39,393 nt of DNA from a virus. Below are positions 19,103 through 27,611 of the stretch, in pieces. The stretch covers positions 1-39,393 of IMG/VR virus record IMGVR_UViG_3300032829_000025; one strand, given 5' to 3'. The stretch's first letter is position 1; each line of letters opens with the position of its first letter. The notes beneath the pieces are model-generated. The model was not told the origin of the DNA and did not search any database. It saw only the letters and a program-made list of their open reading frames with translations. The translations under genes were made by a program, and so were the position numbers.

Positions 19103-22024
19103 CTATTGCACCTTTGCTTTGAGTTCTTCGACTTGCCGCTTGAGTTCTTCTACCTGAGCCTGCTGCTGCTTCACAGCGTTCCAGAGCGTAGCAATAAGAG
19201 CGCGGTCAGATTTGATGGTTCGGTAATCCACTCCATCGTGATTTTCTGTTCCCACAATTTCCGGCATCACGCTTTGCAACTCTTCCGCGTTGAAACCAAT
19301 TTGGGAATCATCTTGCAAGCCATAGATTAGGTTGTGGGCCAAGTCGTTCCACTTGAAAGTGATTGGCGTGACGGCATTGACTTCTTTTAGGCCGTATTTC
19401 AAAGTTCCTTCGATGTTTTTAAGTCGAGGATCAGAAGTGTTTGTGCAGGTGGTGACGAGTCCGTTGGTTGAGCCGAACGTGCTGTTGCATACCACTGCGG
19501 CAGTGATGCCTGCCGTTGCTCCCGTCCCGGCATAGTAATTGTTGGAGTAGACCTTTGAAAGGTAGTTTGTCGCATCGCCAATCGTCTGCGTGCCCACCGC
19601 TACTGGCTGCAACTCCCCTCCGGTGGTGAATGTGAATGTCGCTGCATCGTTCGGTTCCATGTAGATATTTCCCGAACCGCCAGCACTCAGGACCAAGTGG
19701 CTTGACCCGTTGATAACCCACATTCCGCAGAAAACGGTTGCGCCACAGGAGGAGAAACTGTATCCCGCCGTGGAATGCACTCCATCGTTCTGCGGCACTT
19801 GAATAACATTGCTGGAGACGATTGGGTTAGTGGCTGTCCCCGCAACTGCTGGCCAGGTGAGGGTTGCGGTTCCACTGGTTGAGCCTTGCCCGGTAATCAC
19901 GCAGGCCGTTGTGGATGCTACGCCGCAGTTCAGCGCAGAGAAGCTAGGTGCCGTGCTGATGCTCTCCGTCACCGTTCCCGAAGAGTTTGACCATACAGGA
20001 ACGCCGCTCGCTGCCGCCGAAGGCAGGGCAAGCGTATACGAAGTGACAGACGTAGGTGCCTGAATCGTGATGTTGGTTGTGCCAGCAGAGTTTGCAGTCC
20101 CTTGCGTGAGGACTAGTGCTCCAGCCGAAGAACCAGTCGTGGTCAGTGATTTGGCTGAAATTCCCGCGCTTCCTGCATAGGTCAGCGTGTTAGCCGTGGT
20201 TGCGCCGTCGTCAAGGTTGGAGTCGGAGGTTGGTGCTCCGCCCGCACCGCCGCCAAGCAGGACGTGGTTTGTCGCCAGCAAAGCAGACGAGGTAAGCGTT
20301 GTCGTGTTGCTGAAATATGGAATGCCGCCTGAGGTTGTTGTACCTGAGACGGTGATAGGGAAAGCAAAAGACCCGCTGCCGCACGAAGCCCATGATGCCA
20401 CGCCGGATGAGTTTTCCTGCAAGCAGTTAGTCCCTGATGCGTTGCCTGCAAATTTTGTCCACGTAGTCCCGTTGCCTACCACAAGGTCGCCAGCCGCAGC
20501 GGAAGCCAGAAGGCTTTGCGCCACCACTCCCGCGCTGTTTGTCCACAGGTTGAGGCCCGTTCCCGCCGCCGTAGGCAGTTGGACTTCGTAAGCTGTCACC
20601 GAAGTAGGAGCTTCCAGCGTCACGGTGCTTGCTGTCGCGTGCCCTTGTGCCGTGCCCGCCGTAAACACGTCCGCGCCAGCGTTGGAGCCGCCTGTCACCG
20701 TCACCTCAGCGAACGATGCGCCCGCTGTATCCGAGCACGTGAAAGTGTTCGCCGTGGAGATGCCGCTGTCGCACGTTCCATTGACGATGGAGTTTGCGCC
20801 GTTCGCCTTTGCATAGTAGCCAGAGGTCAATGACGTTGACGTTGTGTTGCCACCACTTGTGCATCCTGATGTCGTCGCGCCGCCGTTCGCATCAGTGCAA
20901 AGGTTTGCTGCCGTCCCGCTCACCGTCCCGGCTGTCAGAAGTTTGGTGTCCGTTCCTTGCGTCCCTGTCTGGGCAGTCCCGCCGTTAAGGGTAAAACTAG
21001 TATTGGCCGTCAGCGTAGTAAACGTGCCCGCCGCTGGCGTTGTTCCACCGATAGCGCCGGGGCTTGGGAAAGATGAAGTGGAACCTCCAAGTGAAATCGG
21101 CGTTCCCGCAATAGTGATGGAAGAGAAGGCCAGTGCGTTATTTGGAATCGAACTCGCCGCCACCGCCAGTGATGGCGTGGTTGTAGAGTTTGTGACCGTT
21201 GGGACCAACCAAGATGGCCAACTCCCCGATGGAGCCGCAAAACTTGTGACAGTGCCACCCCCGCCACTCCCGCACGTTGCCCATGAGGGCACACCGCTTG
21301 TGTTTTCAGTCAAGCAGTTCGTTGCTCCGCTATTCCCCGCAAACTTTGCCCACGCAGAGCCGTTATAGTAGATCAGGTCGCCAGCCGCCGCGCCTGTTAG
21401 GGTAGTACCCCAAGCAGAGCCGCCCGTGACAGTCGTAATGCCAGTTCCAGACGGATACACCGTACTGCCGCCTGTTCCGTTGTTCGCCCACGTCGAGCAC
21501 GCACCGCTAGTCAGCGCCGTGCAAAGCCGTTGCAACGAACTAGTCAAATTGAAATAAGTTGATCCAAGAATAGCGCCGCTAATCTCACCGTCCACATAAG
21601 CACTCGCCGTGGGATTTGCCACCAAATTAATGCTGATGGCCGGAGGAGTCACATTGATTGTCTGCGTGGCTCCCGTGATCGTCGCCGGCGTAGTGGTATA
21701 GCAGGGGAATGTGGCAAGCGAGCACACCTTAATCGTCCACTGCGAACCACCAGGCGTGATGGCGCTGTTTGTTGGCACGCTTACGCTGTACGTCCCAGAG
21801 CCTCCTAACGTTCCCTTGACCGAATAGCTTAGCGTCCCTCCGGTCCACGTGTACTGCGGGAGACTCGGGTACTGCGGGTTTGGCACGAAGTCAAATTCGA
21901 TACTGCCGTTATTCCATGTTTGGCTTCCCAGGTCTTGGACTGTTCCGCTGACCGTGGTGCTCTGCCCGAAAGCGGGGAGTGCCGCCACGAACAAGAGCAG
22001 ACCGAGCAGGGTTATTTTCTTCAT
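19103..22024 (-). CDS. Fibre-like exported protein with C-terminal S74 chaperone, 973 aa
   Basis: I chose the ATG at 22024, which has GAGGTAATT before it; the frame is open 114 bases further. MKKITLLGLLLFVAALPAFG is a signal peptide. The next 175 residues match the start of the protein at 22032. The central part repeats modules such as GDLVVGNGTTWTKFAGN and SGVASWASCGSG, typical of a long trimeric fibre. The last 110 residues are an intramolecular chaperone (peptidase S74): SDPRLKNI, then the helices DGVDYRTIKSDRALIATLW and a coiled coil. S74 domains trimerise tail fibres and then cut themselves off at the Ser-Asp. This strongly suggests a receptor-binding fibre; the signal peptide is unusual for one. 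Confidence 0.8.
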   Translation of the reverse strand: MKKITLLGLLLFVAALPAFGQSTTVSGTVQDLGSQTWNNGSIEFDFVPNPQYPSLPQYTWTGGTLSYSVKGTLGGSGTYSVSVPTNSAITPGGSQWTIKVCSLATFPCYTTTPATITGATQTINVTPPAISINLVANPTASAYVDGEISGAILGSTYFNLTSSLQRLCTALTSGACSTWANNGTGGSTVYPSGTGITTVTGGSAWGTTLTGAAAGDLIYYNGSAWAKFAGNSGATNCLTENTSGVPSWATCGSGGGGTVTSFAAPSGSWPSWLVPTVTNSTTTPSLAVAASSIPNNALAFSSITIAGTPISLGGSTSSFPSPGAIGGTTPAAGTFTTLTANTSFTLNGGTAQTGTQGTDTKLLTAGTVSGTAANLCTDANGGATTSGCTSGGNTTSTSLTSGYYAKANGANSIVNGTCDSGISTANTFTCSDTAGASFAEVTVTGGSNAGADVFTAGTAQGHATASTVTLEAPTSVTAYEVQLPTAAGTGLNLWTNSAGVVAQSLLASAAAGDLVVGNGTTWTKFAGNASGTNCLQENSSGVASWASCGSGSFAFPITVSGTTTSGGIPYFSNTTTLTSSALLATNHVLLGGGAGGAPTSDSNLDDGATTANTLTYAGSAGISAKSLTTTGSSAGALVLTQGTANSAGTTNITIQAPTSVTSYTLALPSAAASGVPVWSNSSGTVTESISTAPSFSALNCGVASTTACVITGQGSTSGTATLTWPAVAGTATNPIVSSNVIQVPQNDGVHSTAGYSFSSCGATVFCGMWVINGSSHLVLSAGGSGNIYMEPNDAATFTFTTGGELQPVAVGTQTIGDATNYLSKVYSNNYYAGTGATAGITAAVVCNSTFGSTNGLVTTCTNTSDPRLKNIEGTLKYGLKEVNAVTPITFKWNDLAHNLIYGLQDDSQIGFNAEELQSVMPEIVGTENHDGVDYRTIKSDRALIATLWNAVKQQQAQVEELKRQVEELKAKVQ

Positions 22025-22031
22025 AATTACC

Positions 22032-25000
22032 TCAGTAAAACGAGCATTGGAAAAGCAACTGGTCCCCGTTCGTAAAGTTTTGATTGGCCCAAGTCGTACC
22101 GAAAAGCGCAAACGCAGTGGCCGTGGAACTGCCTTCAATTACAGCGGCGTTGTTAGCCAGCGTCACCGTTTTTGCCCCGAGATTCACCGCCGTTACGATG
22201 TACGCGCCGTTGTTCGCATTGTTCACCGCGCCGTTGACCACCACTATCGAATTGACTGCGATATTCGCGGGAGTCGAAGTGAACGTGTAAACCGCTACCC
22301 CACCGCTTGAGGCAGCGATGCTGGAGATGGCTTGGCTGCCTCCGGCATATGTAGAATTGAGTGTTTGCTGCTGACTGCTAAAGCTGGCCGTGTTGACGCT
22401 GGAAAAAGTTTGAAAGATAGCGCGTGAAAAGTTTGTTAAATTCGATACCGCACAATTCCATCCATTCTGCGCGTACCACGGCATCGCAAGGTCTGCGCTA
22501 TTGCCAGGGCTAACACTCCCCACAGTGATCTTGAACGCGCAGGGACTTGGGCCAGTGACGGTCCCAGTGTTGAATCCCGTTCCAAAAATTGCGGGAGCAC
22601 CCTGGCACGGTCCCGGTGGAATCATGTTGACCAGCGCAAAAGCGGCAGAAGCGGAAGCTGTTTCGCTTACACCGCTTGAGTTGGAAACCGTCATCGTTCC
22701 ACTGCCAACCCCAGGAACGCAGGAAACAAACGGGAAGTAGCCGTTATTGGCGGAAGTAGAAAATCCAGAAATGTTGACCAAGATGCCCACGGCAGGACAT
22801 ACGCTCACGGTTCCCGTGTACGTGGTATGCCCACCAGATGCGTTAGCTACGGATGTGAATACCGCCACCCCCGCATTGCTGTAGGTCCACGATCCACGTT
22901 CGCCACCATCATAGAGATTTACCGTGCAAAGTGTTCCGCAGGTGTTGAGCGCCGGGGCCACGTATGCCGTTCCACTCATGGAGTTGCCGCTGCTGTATAC
23001 GTTTATTGTGCCGCCAGCCGGACCAATGTCCACTGCACCATTGACCATTCCGGTCATGGTGTTGTCACGCAGTATGTAGGTGCGGTTTACCGCAGTGGCG
23101 GTTGTGTTCAACAGAACCGCCTCGTAAGCGTTGAACGTGCTGTCCTTGATAATCGTGATCATTGCCGTGTTTTCTAGCGACCCGTCAACCACCACGGCAG
23201 GCGTTATGAAGGTTGGCCCCATCATAAGGCGCGAGATGTTTAGTTTGACGATCTGGGAACTGACGCCGGGGATTCCGTTGATTTGAATGAACGTAATGGG
23301 AGCGCCTATGCCAGAAGGCTGCACGTTCGCATCAGTCACATCCATTTCTTGAATGTTCGCTCCAGACTCGATTACGGGGACGCTGCCAACCGCGTGCGAG
23401 GTGCTGGTGTACGTGAGCTTTTCAATTTCGACTTTGCCGATAGTCACATAGCCCGTGAACTGAATGCACTCTTCGCCTTCGCCGCCAGAACTTTGCTGCG
23501 GATTGCAGGTGACGTTTTTTACCGTAAGGTGATTGACCTTCGTGGTGTCGGGCGAAGTCGCAGCAATGCGCACCTGCCAAGTGCAGGAACCGTTCACGTT
23601 TTCAATGTCTACGGTATCAATCGTGGTGTTGGGAAAAAGTGATGCCACTCCGACGCACGCCACGTCATTTGTTCCCCCCGCTCCACCCTGCAAACTTGGA
23701 GATCCGCCGATGTCCCGCGCATAGACGCCGCCCATGTATTCAAACTGGCTGCCGTAGAACATCACTTCGCCGGTGGCACCCGAATTGACGTTGTTTGGAT
23801 TGAGCCGATTGATGTGGCGGAAGCCAGAGTTTTGCACGTCACCATAGGACAGAATGACGTTTGAGTAATAGCCGGAAGAGATGCGCGTCAACATAGACAT
23901 CCCATCATCCCATCCGGTTGAAGTGATGTGGTCAACTTCGCCGTTGTAGCAAGGTCCCTGGCACTCGAAAAACTGCACGGCACCGCTACCCTCATCCGTA
24001 AGATCGTGCAGGTGGAAGTCGGAAACCGCGCCGAATAGGACAGTGTTGTACTTGGGCTGGATGAAATTGATGTCGCGGATTTCCACGTTCTGCGCCGCAA
24101 ACATTACGATGGTGGACCCGATGGTGTAGCCGTTTGCCGAGCTATTGTTTGGCCCGTTGTAGTCCCACTGTCCGCCTTCGATGATGATATTTTGGTCCGC
24201 TTGCATGGCGACAACAGAGCCGCCGTGGTCCGTAGTGACACCGTTTAGGGCAACGACGCCGTTGGTGGTCGCGCTGCCGTTGGCGTGCGTCAGCGCGTAA
24301 GTGATCTGCGTCGAAGTGACCGTGGAGATCGTGTACGTCCCATTGAAGTAGGTATCGCTCCCGCTGAATCCGGTCACTGAGATAGATTGCCCTGCCGCGA
24401 AGCCAAGCAGTTGCGGGTTACTTCCTGCTGTCAGTGTCGCCACATTGCTTGTCACGGAAGCAGCAGTCGTCTGCGTGGTGAAAATCGGGTTGCGGCGTAG
24501 CCGGTAGGTGTAGCTGCTGCTGGATGGAACTGTCTCGACCAAACAGGTGCAATTCAGCGCGGAAGGGTAAGCGTTAGAAATTGTGGAGTACGCTTGCTGC
24601 GCCAGCGTGTTTCCGCCATTGTAGAACGTGGAGCATGGGGCGATTGCAGCGCCGCAGTTGACTGTGACCTGCTCGGGAGTGGACGCACTCCACGTGAGAG
24701 TAACGGGCGTAGTCGGGTTAACCACGGTCCCGCCAGAGAACGTCGCAGGGTTTGTCTGCGTTGCCGTGCTGCCGCAGGCGTAGGTGCCGCTGGAGTTGTA
24801 GATCGCCGCTGTGGTCGGTGTGGTGCTGCTGTAGTACGCACCCGGATTGTCGAGCGTGACGTTCCCCGTGGGGACGCCGCTGTTGTTAATTGAGATTGTC
24901 CCGTGGCCACCCACACCGTTGCCGTTGATGAAAGCCACATATTGCGTGGTGTTCGCTGGACAACCGCTTGCTCCAGAAACATACGTGAAGGTTCCAGACA

Positions 25001-25847
25001 GGTAGCCGCGCTGCGTGAACGCATGGCTCACGATCATATTGTTGTTGGTGCCGTTCGCCTGGAAGAGTTCCACGCACGGCGCGACAATAAAGCGCGTATT
25101 GCTGCTAATCACCAGCGGGGCGTTGACCTGGTAGGTCCCGCAGGTGGATAAAGTGTCCGTGCCGCCCACATTTAGCGCACTCTGAATTGCTGCCGTGTTG
25201 GTGGATGCGGAAGCGGACGGACTCGCACCAAATTGCTCCGCCGTGGCGGAAGCCGTAACCTGTCCCGTGCTAGAGCTTCCCCCGATGTTCTGCCATGCCG
25301 TGCACGCCTGATTAGCAGTGTTGACCGCTGTGCATTGCCGGGAGATGGACGAAACGAGGTTGTAGTAGATGGACCCAATCGCTGCCGCTGAAATTTCCGA
25401 ATCAGAGTATGCGCGGACAGGTCCCTCAAACGGGAGGATCAGACTGATGCTGATGCCGGGAGGCGTTGGCGAGTACGTTTGCGTAGCCCCGGTTACGGTG
25501 ATGCCTTGCGGCATCGTGTAGCACGTCGAACTGGCAAGCGGACAAAAAGTGAACACCCAAGTCGAACCAGCCGGCTTAATCGCTGTGTTGCTGGGCAGCG
25601 ATTGGCTGTAGGCCGCTGAGCCGTTGAGCGAGCCATGATAGCTCTGGAACGTGTTGAACGGCGCACCTTGGTAATAGTACGGCCCAAAAGGGTTTGAAGG
25701 TGAAGGCTTGAAAGAAACTGAGTAGGTTCCACCAAACCACGCCTGCCCACTGGCGTCAGTGATCGTCCCGGAAACGGCTGTGGTCTGACAAAAGGCTAAG
25801 GGGCACAACAGTAGGAGGGCTAGGGCGAGATAAAGTGGACGCCACAT
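22032..25847 (-). CDS. Tailspike-like exported protein with beta-helix, 1271 aa
   Basis: The N-terminus MWRPLYLALALLLLCPLAFC is a signal peptide (not a proper lipobox, because Phe precedes the Cys). Residues 22-195 match the N-terminal module of the S74 protein: VSGTI, Y-S-S-P-N-AI-P-GS-W, CYT, ITGATQT, EIS and NLVSS. Residues 210-900 form a pectate-lyase-like right-handed beta-helix (DTLSTCGTYQVNAPLVISSN, then Asn/Gly-rich rungs such as NIIIEGGQWDYNGPN and NVEIRDINF), as in tailspike depolymerases. The rest is Ig- or fibronectin-like. It probably binds or cuts surface sugars; no catalytic residues can be named by eye. Confidence 0.7.
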   Translation of the reverse strand: MWRPLYLALALLLLCPLAFCQTTAVSGTITDASGQAWFGGTYSVSFKPSPSNPFGPYYYQGAPFNTFQSYHGSLNGSAAYSQSLPSNTAIKPAGSTWVFTFCPLASSTCYTMPQGITVTGATQTYSPTPPGISISLILPFEGPVRAYSDSEISAAAIGSIYYNLVSSISRQCTAVNTANQACTAWQNIGGSSSTGQVTASATAEQFGASPSASASTNTAAIQSALNVGGTDTLSTCGTYQVNAPLVISSNTRFIVAPCVELFQANGTNNNMIVSHAFTQRGYLSGTFTYVSGASGCPANTTQYVAFINGNGVGGHGTISINNSGVPTGNVTLDNPGAYYSSTTPTTAAIYNSSGTYACGSTATQTNPATFSGGTVVNPTTPVTLTWSASTPEQVTVNCGAAIAPCSTFYNGGNTLAQQAYSTISNAYPSALNCTCLVETVPSSSSYTYRLRRNPIFTTQTTAASVTSNVATLTAGSNPQLLGFAAGQSISVTGFSGSDTYFNGTYTISTVTSTQITYALTHANGSATTNGVVALNGVTTDHGGSVVAMQADQNIIIEGGQWDYNGPNNSSANGYTIGSTIVMFAAQNVEIRDINFIQPKYNTVLFGAVSDFHLHDLTDEGSGAVQFFECQGPCYNGEVDHITSTGWDDGMSMLTRISSGYYSNVILSYGDVQNSGFRHINRLNPNNVNSGATGEVMFYGSQFEYMGGVYARDIGGSPSLQGGAGGTNDVACVGVASLFPNTTIDTVDIENVNGSCTWQVRIAATSPDTTKVNHLTVKNVTCNPQQSSGGEGEECIQFTGYVTIGKVEIEKLTYTSTSHAVGSVPVIESGANIQEMDVTDANVQPSGIGAPITFIQINGIPGVSSQIVKLNISRLMMGPTFITPAVVVDGSLENTAMITIIKDSTFNAYEAVLLNTTATAVNRTYILRDNTMTGMVNGAVDIGPAGGTINVYSSGNSMSGTAYVAPALNTCGTLCTVNLYDGGERGSWTYSNAGVAVFTSVANASGGHTTYTGTVSVCPAVGILVNISGFSTSANNGYFPFVSCVPGVGSGTMTVSNSSGVSETASASAAFALVNMIPPGPCQGAPAIFGTGFNTGTVTGPSPCAFKITVGSVSPGNSADLAMPWYAQNGWNCAVSNLTNFSRAIFQTFSSVNTASFSSQQQTLNSTYAGGSQAISSIAASSGGVAVYTFTSTPANIAVNSIVVVNGAVNNANNGAYIVTAVNLGAKTVTLANNAAVIEGSSTATAFALFGTTWANQNFTNGDQLLFQCSFY

Positions 25848-25891
25848 GCTCCAATACTAGTAGTAATGGGACCGTCTTTCAATGGGAAAAG

Positions 25892-25990
25892 TCAGTCGTC
25901 CTCTTCTTCCATCTCGGGAATGCTATCGCTCTCCGCGCCTTCGTCTTGCTGGAGGATAAGTTCGGAGTCGTCAATCGCGTCCGGCATCAT
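25892..25990 (-). CDS. Acidic 32-residue peptide after the ATP-grasp gene
   Basis: ATGATG overlaps the TGA of the ATP-grasp gene, so the two are coupled. The peptide has 32 residues, of which about half are Asp or Glu (starts MMPDAIDDSELILQQDEG, ends in EEEDD). It has no Cys, no membrane segment and only two Ser. It could be a substrate, a cofactor binder or just a short DNA mimic. The DNA from 25848 to 25891 holds nothing I can name. Confidence 0.45.
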   Translation of the reverse strand: MMPDAIDDSELILQQDEGAESDSIPEMEEEDD

Positions 25991-27270
25991 GTTCCGTAGC
26001 TTGTCCTGAGCCAACCACCGTCTCTGAGTTCAAGATACCTTTTCACGAAATTGGGTTCAAGATCGTTTCGGTACATCATGTCTGGAATTTTTAGCGCCTT
26101 CACCATGTCGGTTGCAGCCGAGAATGAATTGTGTAGCGTTGGTCCCACAGCGAGCACGGACCCGATCCAACCGTCCACGCCCGCCGTTTCAAGTCGGTCC
26201 TCATTATTTTCTTCCAAGCGAACGTCTCTGGCGAAGAAATGCTCTAACTTATCAGGAGATAATCCTTCGATTGGAACGCCCTCTCGGTAAAGTTTTTTAG
26301 GCAGTTCGGATAGCGGGTAAGGAGGGATGCCGATTCGGATGGAGGAGCAGAACGCTTCTTTCGGCGTGAGCGTTGGCATGGGTGCGTTTTCAGCGATGCG
26401 CCCCATGAATTCCCCAAAGTCTATCGGTAGAAGGCGCGTCAGATTGCATGTTCCTTCGTAGCCAAAACGCGGCGTCCATTCAAGCCCAAACACATCTTCG
26501 TCGGTGACGATTGAATTCAAGTCAATCATCCCGACGTAGCCAAGTTCCCTCAGCGGCTCAAACGCCTTTTTTAATCCACGCTGGAATACGGTTGGCTCAC
26601 CAAGCCCCGCCATCCACAACACATTCCCGGCGCATCCGGTAGCAGGGCCAATATTGCCTGCCATGAGCTTCTTCGCTTCCAGTGTCATGTTGACAGCGTA
26701 GAAGCCGCTCTCGTTCATCCACATCTCTACGGAAACTTCGGTCCCCTTCACAACTTCTTGCAGTACAAATTCCTTCTGCGGATTCTTCCGGTAGAGCACG
26801 TCGATGTACTGGAGCATGTCTTCCGCCGACGTTGATACGTAGGTGCATGATGTATCGGCTCCATCCCCGCAAGGCTTAAAAACTACAGGCCGTTTTCTTT
26901 GCTTGATATATCTGATGCCGTCAGCAACGTCCGTGAAGTGCTCCCACGGAGGCACACGAATGCCGCAGCGTTCCATAAATTCAAGGCCCGCTACGCGATC
27001 ATGTTCAAGAGTGTCTGCTAGTTTGCTGCCACCGATGGTGGGGGTAATCAGGCGGGATTCGTCTGCATCTTCACCAAGACCGCTGGTGTCGTAAACAATG
27101 AGATCGTAGTCGGCTGCGTTTCCGGGAGACGGCTTTGCATCAATTAGGCCGGAGAGGGCTTTGGCGTAATGGTCGTCCTCAACGACAAGCATAACGTCAT
27201 GGCCCGCTTGCTTACAGAGCCAAGCGAACCATCCGCCCTCATTCCAGCGAGAAATGAAGCAGATGCGCAC
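25987..27270 (-). CDS. ATP-grasp enzyme, GARS (PurD)-like, 427 aa
   Basis: ATP-grasp enzymes join a carboxylate to an amine or thiol through an acyl-phosphate. The layout fits glycinamide ribonucleotide synthetase. There is an N-terminal Rossmann-like domain (MRICFISRWNEGGWFAWLC to YDLIVYDTSGLG), then DRVAGLEFMERCGIRVPPW, the ATP-binding lysine strand RPVVFKPCGDG, and the acidic strand EFVLQEVVKGTEVSVEMW. GMIDLNSIVTDEDVFGLEWTPRFGYE supplies the metal site. Homologues occur in phage genomes without a known substrate. Its place between structural genes, and next to a tiny acidic peptide, is odd. It could act in purine supply, in base modification or on a peptide. Confidence 0.75.
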   Translation of the reverse strand: MRICFISRWNEGGWFAWLCKQAGHDVMLVVEDDHYAKALSGLIDAKPSPGNAADYDLIVYDTSGLGEDADESRLITPTIGGSKLADTLEHDRVAGLEFMERCGIRVPPWEHFTDVADGIRYIKQRKRPVVFKPCGDGADTSCTYVSTSAEDMLQYIDVLYRKNPQKEFVLQEVVKGTEVSVEMWMNESGFYAVNMTLEAKKLMAGNIGPATGCAGNVLWMAGLGEPTVFQRGLKKAFEPLRELGYVGMIDLNSIVTDEDVFGLEWTPRFGYEGTCNLTRLLPIDFGEFMGRIAENAPMPTLTPKEAFCSSIRIGIPPYPLSELPKKLYREGVPIEGLSPDKLEHFFARDVRLEENNEDRLETAGVDGWIGSVLAVGPTLHNSFSAATDMVKALKIPDMMYRNDLEPNFVKRYLELRDGGWLRTSYGT

Positions 27271-27277
27271 AAGAGAT

Positions 27278-27514
27278 TTACTTTACCGGACCAACCCCTT
27301 CGGTTGGGAACGTGCGCCGCACCTCGCCGCGTGCCTTCCAGTTGGGCCGCGTCCGCGAGTGGGAGAACTTGTTCTCACCCTGCATCGGCGCCATACCCGC
27401 CGTCGAGGAGCCTTTCAGCACCGGACTGGTGTTGCTGGGATCGTTTCCGTCAATCTGAATATCCGCTGCCATGCAGTCAGCTTTCGCTTCTGCCATACGT
27501 CCGTAGTAGCCCAT
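27278..27514 (-). CDS. Small hypothetical protein, 78 aa
   Basis: The ATG follows TAGGAGGAAACG, a very strong ribosome site. The product begins MGYYGRMAEAKADCMAADIQ and ends EGVGPVK, with a Pro/Ser-rich middle and no membrane segment or motif I recognise. A GC-rich hairpin lies just upstream of its ribosome site. It lies 7 bp upstream of the ATP-grasp start. Confidence 0.65.
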   Translation of the reverse strand: MGYYGRMAEAKADCMAADIQIDGNDPSNTSPVLKGSSTAGMAPMQGENKFSHSRTRPNWKARGEVRRTFPTEGVGPVK

Positions 27515-27533
27515 CGTTTCCTCCTAAAATTTC

Positions 27534-27561
27534 GCGGGGCACGGTCGCCATCGTACCCCGC
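27534..27561 (-). terminator. GC-rich hairpin upstream of the 78-residue gene
   Basis: GCGGGG (27534-27539) pairs with CCCCGC (27556-27561), with further pairing of ACGGT against ATCGT in the loop. In the direction of transcription it is followed by GAAATTTT and then the GGAGG ribosome site. It could be a weak terminator or an mRNA stabiliser between virion genes and the ATP-grasp set. The rest of 27515-27611 is empty. Confidence 0.3.
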
Positions 27562-27611
27562 TGCCCAGTTCACTCAACCTTACCGCATGCAGACCTTAAC
27601 GTACCACAAAG

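Noticed and set aside
20187-21368. Rightward ORFs of 100-170 residues opposite the fibre genes (also at 29442-30401)
   Set aside because: They are shadows of large late genes with strong domain evidence; such long antisense frames are expected from Gly/Thr/Ala-rich coding DNA.
22032-25847. Lipobox in the signal peptide of the tailspike-like protein (LAFC)
   Set aside because: Position -1 is Phe rather than Gly, Ala or Ser, so lipidation is unlikely; cleavage before Gln fits the other four proteins.
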